Below are positions 8,461 through 18,602 of a stretch of DNA of 64,000 nucleotides, piece by piece. The position numbers were made by a program, and so were the translations under genes. Below the pieces are notes generated by a model. The model was not told where the DNA came from. It saw nothing but the letters and a program-made list of their open reading frames with translations, and did not search any database. How positions within the stretch are numbered: the first letter of the stretch is position 1; each line of letters starts with the position of its first letter. This stretch comes from Seonamhaeicola sp. S2-3 (lineage in GTDB: Bacteria; Bacteroidota; Bacteroidia; Flavobacteriales; Flavobacteriaceae): the NCBI RefSeq assembly GCF_001971785.1, contig NZ_CP019389.1, positions 2,429,001 to 2,493,000 of the forward strand, given 5' to 3'.

Positions 8461-11400
8461 ATGAGATGTAGTAAAAAAAGATTTGTTTTAGTTGTAGACT
8501 TCAAAATTCTATTGACCTTAAATATTTTAACTTTGTTTATAGTTACAAGTGTTTATGCTCAAGATGTTAACTATAAGTTTAAAACAATTTCTACAAAGCA
8601 AGGACTCTCTCAAAGTACGGTTATAGCCATTCATCAAGATTATTTAGGGCAAATGTGGATAGGTACCAGAGATGGGTTAAACAAATACGATGGTACTAAA
8701 TTTACTGTTTATAGAAATGAGAATAAAGATTCTACTTCAATAAGTAATAATGATATACTAGCCATTCAAGAAGACGATAGCCATTATTTATGGATAGGGA
8801 CCTATAATGGGCTAAATAGATACAACCCAAAAACAGGTAAATTTAAAAGATATTTTCATAAAGAAGCTAAAAACTCTTTGTTAAATAACACCGTTTGGTC
8901 TATAAAAAAAATGACGTCTGGAAAAGTTTGGGTTGGTACAGCAGGAGGACTTTCTATTTATAATCAGCAAACAGACAGATTTAAAAACTATTTAACAGAA
9001 CATACCAAACCTGCAAGACAACGTGTAATGGCCATTTTAGAAACTAAAAAAGGACAGGTATACGTTGGAACAGGAGCTGGCATTTTTCAGGTAGAAAGAA
9101 ATAAACAAGATCTAGTGTTTAATTTAATAAAAGGAAGTGAGAATTTTTATGTACAAGATTTAGTAGAAACCGAAGATAATAATTTGTTAATAGCTACGCA
9201 AAGCCAAGGGCTTGTAACATATAACATTACTAAAGAAAAGTTTAATAATTTTTTTATAAAGAATGCAGAGTATAATAAAATTAAAAACATAAGAAGGTTA
9301 GTTTATGACAATGATAATACACTTTGGATTGGTACTTATGAAGGTTTAATTGTTGTTACAAAAAACAATTATATAACACTGTTAAAACATGAGTTAAATA
9401 ATAACATGAGTTTAAGAAAAAACTCAATAAAATGCTTGTTTAAAGACAAAAAAGGATCTGTTTGGATAGGAGCTTATTACGGAGGGGTAAGTATTTGGGA
9501 TCCATCAAACGTTAATTTTCAAAACATAACACAAAACCAAGTCGGATTTGGATTAAACTATACCGTGGTAAGCTCCATAGCTTCTTACCAAGATTTTATG
9601 TTTTTTGGAACAGAGGGAGGTGGGCTTAATATTTGGAATAAAAAAACTAATTCATATAAATATAAAACAAAAAGCAATTCACTTTTAAAAGATAATAACA
9701 TTAAAGAGCTCAAACTTATAAATAATGATAAGTTGTTTGTTGGAACTTTTAAAAATGGGCTTCAGGTATATGATTTAGAAAAACAAAAGTTTATTAATAG
9801 CATATTTTCAAAACAGTTTGAAGAAACCTTAAAAAATGTAGGGGTGTATGCTATAAGTCTAGATAAAAATAAAAACCTTTGGATAGGTACTTTTGGTAGA
9901 GGGCTCTTTAAATATAGTTTTAAGACAGGTGATTATAAACATTTTCAAGATTTTGAAAATGGAGGCTCTTTATGTAATAACTTGATAAGAACAATTTATG
10001 TTGATACCAAAAATAATGTTTGGGTAGGTACCGAAAAAGGTCTAAATAAAATAACCCCAAAAGGAGAAATAAAAAACTATTTTTTCGACAAAAGCTTACA
10101 ATATGGTGATGATATTTTGTCAGTTTATCAAGATTCAAGACACAATATTTGGGTAGGAACAAAGTCAAGAGGATTGTTTAAGCTAAAAGAAAAAACCTTT
10201 GAAGCAGTACCCTTAGTAGCAGATAAAGCAAAAGTCTCTGCTGTTAGAAGTATGCTTGAGTCAAATGAATATTTATGGATTGCAACAAACCAAGGCATAA
10301 TTAAATTTGATTTAAATACAAATGCTATTGTAGTATACAACCAATCTGATGGAGTAATAAGTAACGAGTTTAATGATAATGCCTGTTTAAAAGTAGGGCA
10401 ATCTCAATTTTTTTTTGGGGGACCAGCGGGTGTTACATATATTAATACTACTAAAATAACCACAAACAAATATTCTCCCCAAGTAATTTTAACAGGTTTA
10501 GATGTTAAAGAAAATGGCACTTCAAATAAAATTACTAAAAACACCCTAGCTTACACAAAAGTAGTTAACTTATCGCATACACAAGGAAATTTCAATATCT
10601 CGTTTTCAATACCAAGTTTTATAAATGCAAATAATAATAAATATAAATACAGGTTAACGGGTTTAGAAAAAGAATGGAATTTAACATCAAACAACACAGC
10701 ATCATACACTATTCAAAAACCTGGAAATTATGTTTTTGAGGTTTTAGGAGCTAATAATGATAATGTGTGGAATAAAAAAGCAACTACACTAAAAATTTAT
10801 GTAGCACCAGCTCCATGGAGAACATGGTGGGCATTTGTAATTTATGGTTTATTAATTTTAAGTTCACTTTATTTTCTGTTAAGCATATTAAAATCAAAAA
10901 CTAGGTTAAAGCATGAATTAGAACTAGAACACCTAGAAAATGAAAGAACCAAGGAAATAAATAAAACTAAATTAGAATTTTTTACTAATATATCACATGA
11001 ATTTAGAACACCTTTAGCTTTGATTTTAGGACCTCTTAATCAGGTTATTGAAGAATATCGTGGGAGTAGTAAGCTATATAAAAAGCTTTTAGTTATAGAG
11101 AATAGCGCAAACCACCTATTACAGCTAATTAATAGGTTAATGGATTTTAGAAAGTTTGAAAACAAACTGTTTAACCTTGAAGCAGCCGAAGGAAACATAG
11201 TTAAATTTTTAAAAGAAATCTATTTATCTTTTACAGAACATGCAAAAAAAGATAATTATCATTTTTATTTTGAATGTAGTGAAGAAGAAATACTGGTTTA
11301 TTATGATAGAAATAAATTAGAGCGAGTGTTCTACAACCTTATATCAAATGCCTTTAGGTATACACCAAAAGGAGGCACAATAACAGTAAGAGTAGAAAAG

Positions 11401-12543
11401 AACGAGCGTGATGTTGTAATAAAAGTAGAAGATACAGGGGTAGGAATAGCAAAAGAATATCAAGACAAAATATTTGAACGGTTTTTTGAAATAGCGGTAA
11501 ATAACAAACCAGACAATAACTACAATAAAGGAACTGGGATAGGACTTTCAATAGCTAAAAATATTGTAGAACTACATAAAGGAACAATAGCAGTAACCAG
11601 TAATAAAGAAGGAGTAGGGTCTATTTTTTCTGTTACTTTAAAATTAGGTAATAATCATTTAAGTGAAACAGAAATATATAAAAATTATAAATTTAGTGAT
11701 GACCTATCACAATATATTAATCAATTAGAAGATACTAATGTAGTTTTTGAAGATGATTTAGAGTCAAATACAAACACTAATAATTCAACTATTCTATTAG
11801 TAGAAGACAATAAACCACTAAGAAAATTTATTAAAAGTGTTTTAAAGGAAGAATACCGTATAATTGAAGCAGAAAATGGAAAGGTAGCTTTTAATAAAGC
11901 CATTAGAGAATTACCAGACCTTATTGTTACTGATGTAATTATGCCAGAAATGACGGGGGTTGAGTTATGTTCTGCTATTAAAAGTGAATTAAAAACTAGT
12001 CATATACCTGTAATACTTTTAACGTCAAGAAGCTCATTAATTTATAAGTTAGATGGGTTAGAAAGAGGAGCAGATGACTATATAAGTAAACCATTTAACG
12101 TTAAAGAATTTAAACTCCGAATAAAAAATCTTCTACAAACCAGAGACAAATTAAAAAACAAGTTTGTTTCTAGCCAAGGATTATTGCCAGAAGAAGTCCT
12201 TGTCTCCTCTTGTGATGAAACATTATATAAAAAAGCACTTAAAATAGTAAAAGAAAATATAGGCAATGAGCAATTTGATATAGCCATGTTTTGTAGTGAA
12301 TTGGGAGTAAGTAGAACTATGTTGTTTACAAAAATTAAGGCATGGTCTAATTTTACCCCCAATGAATTTATTTTGCATTTTAGAATGAAACGAGCAACTC
12401 AGTATTTAGAGCAAGGAAAATTAAATATTTCCCAAATATCATATAAAGTCGGCTTCAAAAACCCCAAGTATTTCAGTAAAACCTTTCAGAAAACCTTTGG
12501 AAAAACACCTACGCAATACGCAAGTAAATTTTCGAATCGGTAA
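8461..12543 (+). CDS. Hybrid two-component system sensor-regulator (HTCS) of the polysaccharide locus
   Basis: 1360-residue single-chain sensor. In order: signal/anchor segment, about 14 two-component propeller repeats (recurring WIGT-x-x-GL units, residues ~45-690), a Y_Y_Y domain (~700-780), one transmembrane helix near 790, HisKA with phospho-His846 (ISHEFRTP), an HATPase domain (DTGVGI, GTGIGLSI), a receiver with Asp1158 (VTDVIMPEMTG), and a C-terminal AraC-type helix-turn-helix. Such proteins bind an oligosaccharide in the periplasm and activate the neighbouring susCD operon directly. I prefer ATG 8461; a GTG at 8440 would add seven residues. Downstream spacing and orientation indicate it controls SusC, SusD, GH88 and perhaps GH2. 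Confidence 0.93.
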   Translation: MRCSKKRFVLVVDFKILLTLNILTLFIVTSVYAQDVNYKFKTISTKQGLSQSTVIAIHQDYLGQMWIGTRDGLNKYDGTKFTVYRNENKDSTSISNNDILAIQEDDSHYLWIGTYNGLNRYNPKTGKFKRYFHKEAKNSLLNNTVWSIKKMTSGKVWVGTAGGLSIYNQQTDRFKNYLTEHTKPARQRVMAILETKKGQVYVGTGAGIFQVERNKQDLVFNLIKGSENFYVQDLVETEDNNLLIATQSQGLVTYNITKEKFNNFFIKNAEYNKIKNIRRLVYDNDNTLWIGTYEGLIVVTKNNYITLLKHELNNNMSLRKNSIKCLFKDKKGSVWIGAYYGGVSIWDPSNVNFQNITQNQVGFGLNYTVVSSIASYQDFMFFGTEGGGLNIWNKKTNSYKYKTKSNSLLKDNNIKELKLINNDKLFVGTFKNGLQVYDLEKQKFINSIFSKQFEETLKNVGVYAISLDKNKNLWIGTFGRGLFKYSFKTGDYKHFQDFENGGSLCNNLIRTIYVDTKNNVWVGTEKGLNKITPKGEIKNYFFDKSLQYGDDILSVYQDSRHNIWVGTKSRGLFKLKEKTFEAVPLVADKAKVSAVRSMLESNEYLWIATNQGIIKFDLNTNAIVVYNQSDGVISNEFNDNACLKVGQSQFFFGGPAGVTYINTTKITTNKYSPQVILTGLDVKENGTSNKITKNTLAYTKVVNLSHTQGNFNISFSIPSFINANNNKYKYRLTGLEKEWNLTSNNTASYTIQKPGNYVFEVLGANNDNVWNKKATTLKIYVAPAPWRTWWAFVIYGLLILSSLYFLLSILKSKTRLKHELELEHLENERTKEINKTKLEFFTNISHEFRTPLALILGPLNQVIEEYRGSSKLYKKLLVIENSANHLLQLINRLMDFRKFENKLFNLEAAEGNIVKFLKEIYLSFTEHAKKDNYHFYFECSEEEILVYYDRNKLERVFYNLISNAFRYTPKGGTITVRVEKNERDVVIKVEDTGVGIAKEYQDKIFERFFEIAVNNKPDNNYNKGTGIGLSIAKNIVELHKGTIAVTSNKEGVGSIFSVTLKLGNNHLSETEIYKNYKFSDDLSQYINQLEDTNVVFEDDLESNTNTNNSTILLVEDNKPLRKFIKSVLKEEYRIIEAENGKVAFNKAIRELPDLIVTDVIMPEMTGVELCSAIKSELKTSHIPVILLTSRSSLIYKLDGLERGADDYISKPFNVKEFKLRIKNLLQTRDKLKNKFVSSQGLLPEEVLVSSCDETLYKKALKIVKENIGNEQFDIAMFCSELGVSRTMLFTKIKAWSNFTPNEFILHFRMKRATQYLEQGKLNISQISYKVGFKNPKYFSKTFQKTFGKTPTQYASKFSNR

Positions 12544-12638
12544 ATAGTTGTGTTGTAAGTAGTTGTTTTTTAGGTTGTTGTATTATTTTATACCTTGTTT
12601 TGTATTTTGGTTTTTATAATTTCATTTAGTTTTAAGCA

Positions 12639-12731
12639 ATGAAAAATAACAAATCAAAATACAGCTATTTAGAGATTGTTCTAGTATTAATAATCCTAGC
12701 CTGTAGTTTAATTGTTATTTATTTTATCTAA
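12639..12731 (+). CDS. Possible 30-residue hydrophobic peptide
   Basis: A small frame from ATG 12639 to TAA 12731, between the HTCS and susC and ending 30 nt before susC. It would encode a basic, polar N-terminus (MKNNKSKYSY) followed by one ~19-residue hydrophobic segment containing LACS, i.e. a single-helix membrane peptide. The charge-then-helix layout looks protein-like, and it sits in the transcribed leader of susC. I do not recognise it. It could be a small membrane protein, a leader peptide, or chance in AT-rich DNA. Confidence 0.4.
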   Translation: MKNNKSKYSYLEIVLVLIILACSLIVIYFI

Positions 12732-12761
12732 ACTTAAATACATGCTAAAACTAATTTAAAA

Positions 12762-15700
12762 ATGAAAAAAACTAAACAATTAAAAGGAACACTTTTTCTA
12801 GTTTTCAGTATTTGTTTTATGTTAGGTTCTACAGCCCAACAAAAAATAATTACAGGAAAAGTAACATCCAGTTCAGATGGTATGGCACTACCAGGAGTAA
12901 ATGTTGTAGTTAAAGGCACCACAACAGGAGCTGCAACAGATTTTGATGGTAACTATTCAATAAATGTGTCAAATGAAAACGCAATTCTTGTATTTAGTTA
13001 CATTGGTTACGTAACAAATGAAGTTATAGTAGGATCTCAATCTGTAATTAATGTTGCATTAGTAGAAGATGCAGCAAGTTTAGATGAGGTTGTGGTAGTT
13101 GGTTATGGAGCTAGGAAAAAGAGCGATATTACAGGCTCAGTATCTTCTGTAAAATCAGAAGAGGTTACTGCATTTCCTGTGCTAGATGCACAACAAGCAT
13201 TACAAGGGCGTGCAGCAGGTGTAGCGGTACAATCTAATAATGGAGGTGAGCCAGGTACACCTATAAATGTAACAATTAGAGGTAATACGTCTATTAATGC
13301 AAGTAGTGCAGCTTTGGTGGTGGTTGATGGTTTTGTTGGGGCTACCTATCCGCAGCCTAGTGATATTCAATCTGTAGAGGTCTTAAAAGATGCATCAGCA
13401 ACTGCTATTTATGGTTCTAGAGGAGCTAACGGTGTAATATTGGTAACCACCAAAAAAGGTAAAAAAGGCAAAATGACCATAGAATTTAACACTAATTATG
13501 CAGTACAAACTACTTCTAATAGGCTAGATTTATTAAATGCTAATCAATTCGCAGATTATACCAGAGCAATTAATCCTTCATATACTCAGGGTACTGCCAA
13601 TACAGATTGGCAAGATTTAATCTACACCACGGGGCATACCACAAATCATCAGTTATCATTTTCTGGAGGATCAGATAATGTTAACTTTTATGTGTCAGGA
13701 AATTATTTTGATCAAAAAGGAGTGGTAATCAATTCTGGTTTTGAGCGTTTTTCATTTTTAAGTAACATTGATGCTCAAATTAGTGACAAACTAAAATTAG
13801 GATTTAATGCCTTTGGAAGCAGAAGTACTAAAGATGGGGTTTCAACACAAGCAAGTACTGGAGGTCGAGGAAGTGGAGATGTTATTTCTATAGCGTATAG
13901 ATTTGCACCAGATTTGGGCATTTTAGATGAAAACGGAAATAATACATTTAACTCTGTGGGAGACAATATTGATAATCCTTTTGCCGTAGCAACAGAGCGT
14001 GTAGATGAAACTTTAGAAGATATTTACAGAGCAAACTTTTATGGTGAATATGAAATTATTGAAGGGCTAACGTTTAAGTCTACTTTCGGTTTTAGCTCTA
14101 GAAACCAAACACGAGGTCAGTTTATACCTTCAACATTAATAACCTCTGCAGGAGATCAAGGAGGTATAGCAGGAATATCCAATTTAAAAAATACCAATTT
14201 ATTAAGTGAAAATTATCTTACTTATACAAAAGCATTAGGTAAAGGGAGTTTAACTCTTTTAGCGGGATATTCATATCAAAAAGACAGGACAGTAACAAAT
14301 TCTTCAGGAGCAGAAGGTTTTGTAACAAATAGTGTGTCTTATTTTGCATTGAATACAGCATCAACACCGTTGTTTCCAGATTCTTTTTTAAATGAGTTTG
14401 AAATTCAATCACAGTATGGTCGTGTTAATTATGATTATGATGATAAGTATCTTATAACATTCACAGCACGTCGTGATGGTGCATCAAATTTTGCTAAGAA
14501 TAACAAATACGCTTTTTTCCCTTCAGGAGCTTTAGGATGGAAGGTGTCTAATGAGAATTTTTTAAAAGATAATGAAATCATATCAAACCTTAAATTACGA
14601 GCCAGTTATGGTGTTACAGGAAATCCGTCTATTGCACCATACCAATCTCTTGCTACCTTACAGTCTATTTACGCTGTAACTGGAGACCAAACAGTAAATG
14701 CTGTGGTATCTGGTAGACCAGCAAACCCTAATTTAAAATGGGAATCATCTTATCAAACCAACTTTGGTATAGATTTAGGACTTTGGCAAAACAAAGCCTC
14801 ATTAAGTGTTGATGTCTATAATATAGACACAAAAGATTTAATAGTAGGTAATAGTAATACACCAGAGTATACAGGCTTTTTAAATCCTAATTTCTTAGAT
14901 AATATTGGTGAGATAAATAATAAAGGTGTTGAAATAACACTTTCAACACGAAATATTAGAAACGATAATTTCTCATGGTCAACAGATATAAACTGGTCTA
15001 AAAACAAAAATACGGTAGAAAAACTATTTGGTAGTGATGTAGATTTCTTTTTACCGTCTGCAGCTCCAGGACATTTTTTACAAGATGAAACACATATTCT
15101 TAGAGAAGGAGAAGCGCTTGGTCAGTTTTTTGGTTATGAATACCGAGGTGTTTATCAAGGTGGAGCTTTACCTGAGGGAACCGCAACATTTAGCGGCGCA
15201 GTTGCGGGAGATGAATTGTTTACAGATGTTGATGGTAACGGAGAGATAAGTTCTTCTGATAGAAAAATTATAGGAGACCCCAACCAAGACTGGACCTTTG
15301 GATTTAACAATACATTTAAATATAAAAATTTTGATTTAGGTATATTCTTCCAAGGTGCAGTAGGAGGTGATATTTATAGTTTTACCTTGTCTGAGCTTGC
15401 ATCTGGAGGCTCTAATGCTACAACAGAAGCTTTAAAAGCATGGACGCCTAGTAATACCGATACAGATGTACCCTCTCCTAATACTAGAGAGAAACGTATG
15501 AATTCTAGATTTGTTTTTGATGGCACTTATGTTCGCTTAAAGAATTTAGTGTTTGGTTATAATTTACCAGAAAATATTACAGAAAAATTAGGAATGAATA
15601 AAGTTAGGTTTTCACTTAGTGGCCAAAATTTATTAACCATTACTGATTATCCAGGTACCGATCCTGAAGTGAGTTATAAAGCTTCTGGCTCTCAAAATGC

Positions 15701-15779
15701 CAATGTAAATCAAGGTTTCGATTATGGGAATTATCCTAATATAGAATCCATAACTTTTAGTATAAATCTTAAGTTTTAA
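12762..15779 (+). CDS. SusC/RagA-family TonB-linked outer-membrane transporter
   Basis: 1005 residues. Signal peptide ending at about STAQQ, an N-terminal carboxypeptidase-like regulatory domain (residues ~28-105, GVNVVVKGT, TDFDGNYSI), a TonB-box-like EVVVVGYG near residue 115, a plug domain with VEVLKDASATAIYGSRGANG (~205-225), then a large beta-barrel ending in an aromatic-rich strand (SITFSINLKF). It imports oligosaccharides across the outer membrane using TonB energy, with the SusD partner as lid. SusD follows after 17 nt. Length and motifs are ordinary for the family. Confidence 0.96.
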   Translation: MKKTKQLKGTLFLVFSICFMLGSTAQQKIITGKVTSSSDGMALPGVNVVVKGTTTGAATDFDGNYSINVSNENAILVFSYIGYVTNEVIVGSQSVINVALVEDAASLDEVVVVGYGARKKSDITGSVSSVKSEEVTAFPVLDAQQALQGRAAGVAVQSNNGGEPGTPINVTIRGNTSINASSAALVVVDGFVGATYPQPSDIQSVEVLKDASATAIYGSRGANGVILVTTKKGKKGKMTIEFNTNYAVQTTSNRLDLLNANQFADYTRAINPSYTQGTANTDWQDLIYTTGHTTNHQLSFSGGSDNVNFYVSGNYFDQKGVVINSGFERFSFLSNIDAQISDKLKLGFNAFGSRSTKDGVSTQASTGGRGSGDVISIAYRFAPDLGILDENGNNTFNSVGDNIDNPFAVATERVDETLEDIYRANFYGEYEIIEGLTFKSTFGFSSRNQTRGQFIPSTLITSAGDQGGIAGISNLKNTNLLSENYLTYTKALGKGSLTLLAGYSYQKDRTVTNSSGAEGFVTNSVSYFALNTASTPLFPDSFLNEFEIQSQYGRVNYDYDDKYLITFTARRDGASNFAKNNKYAFFPSGALGWKVSNENFLKDNEIISNLKLRASYGVTGNPSIAPYQSLATLQSIYAVTGDQTVNAVVSGRPANPNLKWESSYQTNFGIDLGLWQNKASLSVDVYNIDTKDLIVGNSNTPEYTGFLNPNFLDNIGEINNKGVEITLSTRNIRNDNFSWSTDINWSKNKNTVEKLFGSDVDFFLPSAAPGHFLQDETHILREGEALGQFFGYEYRGVYQGGALPEGTATFSGAVAGDELFTDVDGNGEISSSDRKIIGDPNQDWTFGFNNTFKYKNFDLGIFFQGAVGGDIYSFTLSELASGGSNATTEALKAWTPSNTDTDVPSPNTREKRMNSRFVFDGTYVRLKNLVFGYNLPENITEKLGMNKVRFSLSGQNLLTITDYPGTDPEVSYKASGSQNANVNQGFDYGNYPNIESITFSINLKF

Positions 15780-15796
15780 AATAAAAAATATAAAAA

Positions 15797-17308
15797 ATGA
15801 AAAATTTAAAATATATATTCCTTTTAATGGTATTGCCTATTTTAGGATGTTCAGATTTAGAGGAAGAGCCAGTGTCTGTTCTTTCGCCAGATGGGTTTTT
15901 TAATTCCATACAAGATGTACAAACAGCAATTAATGGTGCTTACGGAAACTTGTCTGAAGAAGCATTTTGGGGCCGAAAATTTTCTTTACCATTAATGCTA
16001 AGAAGCGATATGGTAGGTATTGGAGATCAAGGTACAGCAGGACGCCGTAAAGATCATGATAATTTTACAGTATCTGATGATAATGGTATGATTACTGCGT
16101 TTTGGCCAAGAGCCTATCAAATCATTGCTGGAGCAAATGAGGCTATAGTAGGAGGCAATTCATTGGGCTTGCCTGAAGAAAGCTTGAATCCAGTAGTGGC
16201 TCAGGCACATTTTGTTAGAGCTTACATGTATTTCCACTTAGTAAGGTTATTTGGAGATATTCCATATCTCGATACGCCAGTTCAAAATATAGCATCAGCA
16301 TCGCAAATTTCTAAAACATCATCGGCTGATGTATATACTAAAATTATAGAAGATTTAGAATTTGCTAAACAATGGTTACCAAAAATACAACCATCATCAG
16401 CATTACCATCAAAAGCCTCAGCAGCGGCATATTTAGCATTAGTACATTTAACGCAAAACAACTTCCCTGAAGCCTATAGTGAAGCTAAGTTTGTAATTGA
16501 TAACGAAGCCAATTTTGAATTAGAATTAGCAGCAGATTTCCAAGATTTATTTAATCCTGCCAAACAAGGAAGCTTAAAAGAGGCCTTGTTTACTATAGAT
16601 TATAATGGCTTTAGAGATGGTGATTACGGGCAAGATTATATGCCAGCTCTTACAGGTATAAGAGCCAACGAAGATGGTAACGGCGGTGGTTGGTCTGTTG
16701 CCGTACCAAGTATTGAAGTTTATAACCGTTGGGATGGTAGAGATTACAGAAAAGCGGTTAGTTTGGATACTACAGGTGTTTTTAATGGTGTTGTAGATAC
16801 TTTTATGAATTTTCCAACCTATGATGCTAGAAATATTGCAAGTGCATATATAGCAAAATACACCAGATTTACTGGACAAACAGCAAATGGTAATGGTCGA
16901 GGGTCAGAGCATAATTACGCGCAAATGAGATACGCAGAAGTACTTTTAATTGCTGCCGAAGCTTTAAATGAAATCAATCCAGGCACTACGGAAGCAGATG
17001 GTTATGTTAATAGAGTAAGAGCCCGTGCTCGCAATGGTAATGGTTCTAATTATCCAGCAGATGTAACACCAGGAATGTCTCAAGATGATTTTAGAAAAAT
17101 GGTTCTAGAAGAGCGTAGATGGGAATTAGCTTTTGAATTTAAAAGATGGTATGATATTAAAAGACGAGAATTAGGTACAGCGGCATTTGGTACAGGCGGT
17201 TTTGAAGAACGACCAAATTTTAGACCTTCACGAGATTATTTGTATCCACTGCCAAATGATGAATTGCAGCGTAACCCAAATCTAGAACCACAAAATACTG
17301 GATACTAA
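15797..17308 (+). CDS. SusD/RagB-family glycan-binding outer-membrane lipoprotein
   Basis: 503 residues. A lipoprotein signal peptide with lipobox PILGC puts the lipidated Cys near residue 18. The N-terminal DGFFNSIQDVQTAINGAYG region, the TPR-like helices (AQAHFVRAYMYFHLVRLFGDIPY) and the C-terminal RWYDIKRRE / YLYPLPNDELQRNPNL end are typical of the family. It caps the SusC barrel and binds glycan at the cell surface. It lies between susC (17 nt) and the GH88 gene (15 nt), so the three are one operon. The ligand cannot be read from sequence. Confidence 0.96.
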   Translation: MKNLKYIFLLMVLPILGCSDLEEEPVSVLSPDGFFNSIQDVQTAINGAYGNLSEEAFWGRKFSLPLMLRSDMVGIGDQGTAGRRKDHDNFTVSDDNGMITAFWPRAYQIIAGANEAIVGGNSLGLPEESLNPVVAQAHFVRAYMYFHLVRLFGDIPYLDTPVQNIASASQISKTSSADVYTKIIEDLEFAKQWLPKIQPSSALPSKASAAAYLALVHLTQNNFPEAYSEAKFVIDNEANFELELAADFQDLFNPAKQGSLKEALFTIDYNGFRDGDYGQDYMPALTGIRANEDGNGGGWSVAVPSIEVYNRWDGRDYRKAVSLDTTGVFNGVVDTFMNFPTYDARNIASAYIAKYTRFTGQTANGNGRGSEHNYAQMRYAEVLLIAAEALNEINPGTTEADGYVNRVRARARNGNGSNYPADVTPGMSQDDFRKMVLEERRWELAFEFKRWYDIKRRELGTAAFGTGGFEERPNFRPSRDYLYPLPNDELQRNPNLEPQNTGY

Positions 17309-17323
17309 AACCTTTTTATTTAA

Positions 17324-18508
17324 ATGTTTAGAGTTAGTTTTTTATTAATTATCCTTGGATTTGCATGTGTATCATGTAAATTCAAGGATAAAAATCAAAC
17401 AGTAAATAGTAAAGAAAGTATAGAGGCCTTATTAAAAGTAAGATATAGTAAGCTTCTAGATTATAAATTAGATTCTACGGCTTTTGCTAGAAGCTATAAC
17501 CCTAAAACAAAAACAATAAAAAAAGTACCTTCAAAAGATTGGACCAGTGGTTTTTTTGCTGGTAATTTCTGGCAAATTTATATGCTAACTAATAATGAGG
17601 TATATAAAACAAAAGCAAAAGAATGGACAGCTTTTATAGAAAAAGAAAAGTACAACAATAAAACCCATGATATGGGGTTCAAGGTATTTTGTAGTTTTGG
17701 TAATGGTTTAAAAGTAGAAAATAACAAAAAATATGAAGATATAATTGTAGAGAGTGCAAAAACTTTAAGCACACGCTTTAATGAAAAAATAGGCAGTATT
17801 CGTTCTTGGGATTTTAACAAAGAAAAATGGCAGTTCCCAGTTATCATTGATAACATGATGAATTTGGAGTTACTTTTTGAAGCAACTAAAATCTCAGGAG
17901 ATAGTACTTTTTACAAAATAGCAGTTAAACATGCCAATACAACATTAAAAAATCATTTTAGGCCAGATGGCAGTACATGGCACGTATTAGATTATGATAC
18001 TATATCAGGTCTGGTAAGAGCACGCGTAACGCATCAAGGTATTGATGATAACTCTGCCTGGGCACGTGGTCAAAGTTGGGCTATTAATGGTTTTACTACG
18101 GTCTATAGATATACAAAAGATGAAAAGTATTTAAATAGAGCAATTGCTACAGCTAATTACTTCATAAATCATGAAAATATGCCAGATGATGGAATACCAT
18201 ATTGGGATTTTGATGACCCAGATATACCAAATGTTTTTAGAGATGCTTCAGCTGGAGCAATAGTAGCATCAGCATTAGTAGAACTTTATAAATATACCAA
18301 AAATCAATCATATTTAGACTATAGTAAGAAAGTTGTTAATACTTTAAAAACAGTAGATTATATTCTTTCAGAAGAAGTAGAGGCTCCATTTATTCTGGAT
18401 CATAGTTTTGGAGATTGGTCTAAAAAACATGAAATGGATGAACCTATTGTTTATGGTGATTATTATTTTTTACAAACTTTATTAAGATTAAGAGATTTAG
18501 AATCATAA
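17324..18508 (+). CDS. Glycoside hydrolase family 88 unsaturated uronidase, lipoprotein
   Basis: 394 residues with a lipoprotein signal (FACVSC). The (alpha/alpha)6-barrel family removes the 4,5-unsaturated uronic acid that polysaccharide lyases leave on oligosaccharide ends. The two aspartates expected for the family are Asp116 (THDMGF) and Asp176 (IIDNMMNLEL), 60 residues apart, close to the Asp88/Asp149 pair of Bacillus unsaturated glucuronyl hydrolase. DNSAWARGQSWAI and DDGIPYWDFDDP are further family hallmarks. It starts 15 nt after susD. It implies that a polysaccharide lyase acts upstream in the pathway, though none is in this window. Probably periplasmic or outer-membrane anchored. 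Confidence 0.92.
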   Translation: MFRVSFLLIILGFACVSCKFKDKNQTVNSKESIEALLKVRYSKLLDYKLDSTAFARSYNPKTKTIKKVPSKDWTSGFFAGNFWQIYMLTNNEVYKTKAKEWTAFIEKEKYNNKTHDMGFKVFCSFGNGLKVENNKKYEDIIVESAKTLSTRFNEKIGSIRSWDFNKEKWQFPVIIDNMMNLELLFEATKISGDSTFYKIAVKHANTTLKNHFRPDGSTWHVLDYDTISGLVRARVTHQGIDDNSAWARGQSWAINGFTTVYRYTKDEKYLNRAIATANYFINHENMPDDGIPYWDFDDPDIPNVFRDASAGAIVASALVELYKYTKNQSYLDYSKKVVNTLKTVDYILSEEVEAPFILDHSFGDWSKKHEMDEPIVYGDYYFLQTLLRLRDLES

Positions 18509-18552
18509 ATTAACGCGTAGAATACAGTAAATTGTATTTTTATATTAGTTTC

Positions 18553-18588
18553 ATTAACTCTATAATTACTTTATAGAGTTAATTTTTT
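18553..18588 (+). terminator. Terminator between the GH88 and GH2 genes
   Basis: A 13-bp perfect stem, ATTAACTCTATAA (18553-18565) with its complement (18571-18583), around loop TTACT, followed by a T6 run. It lies 44 nt after GH88 and 14 nt before the GH2 ATG, so it would end most susCD-GH88 transcripts. Confidence 0.85.
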
Positions 18589-18602
18589 AGCACAAATATT
18601 AT

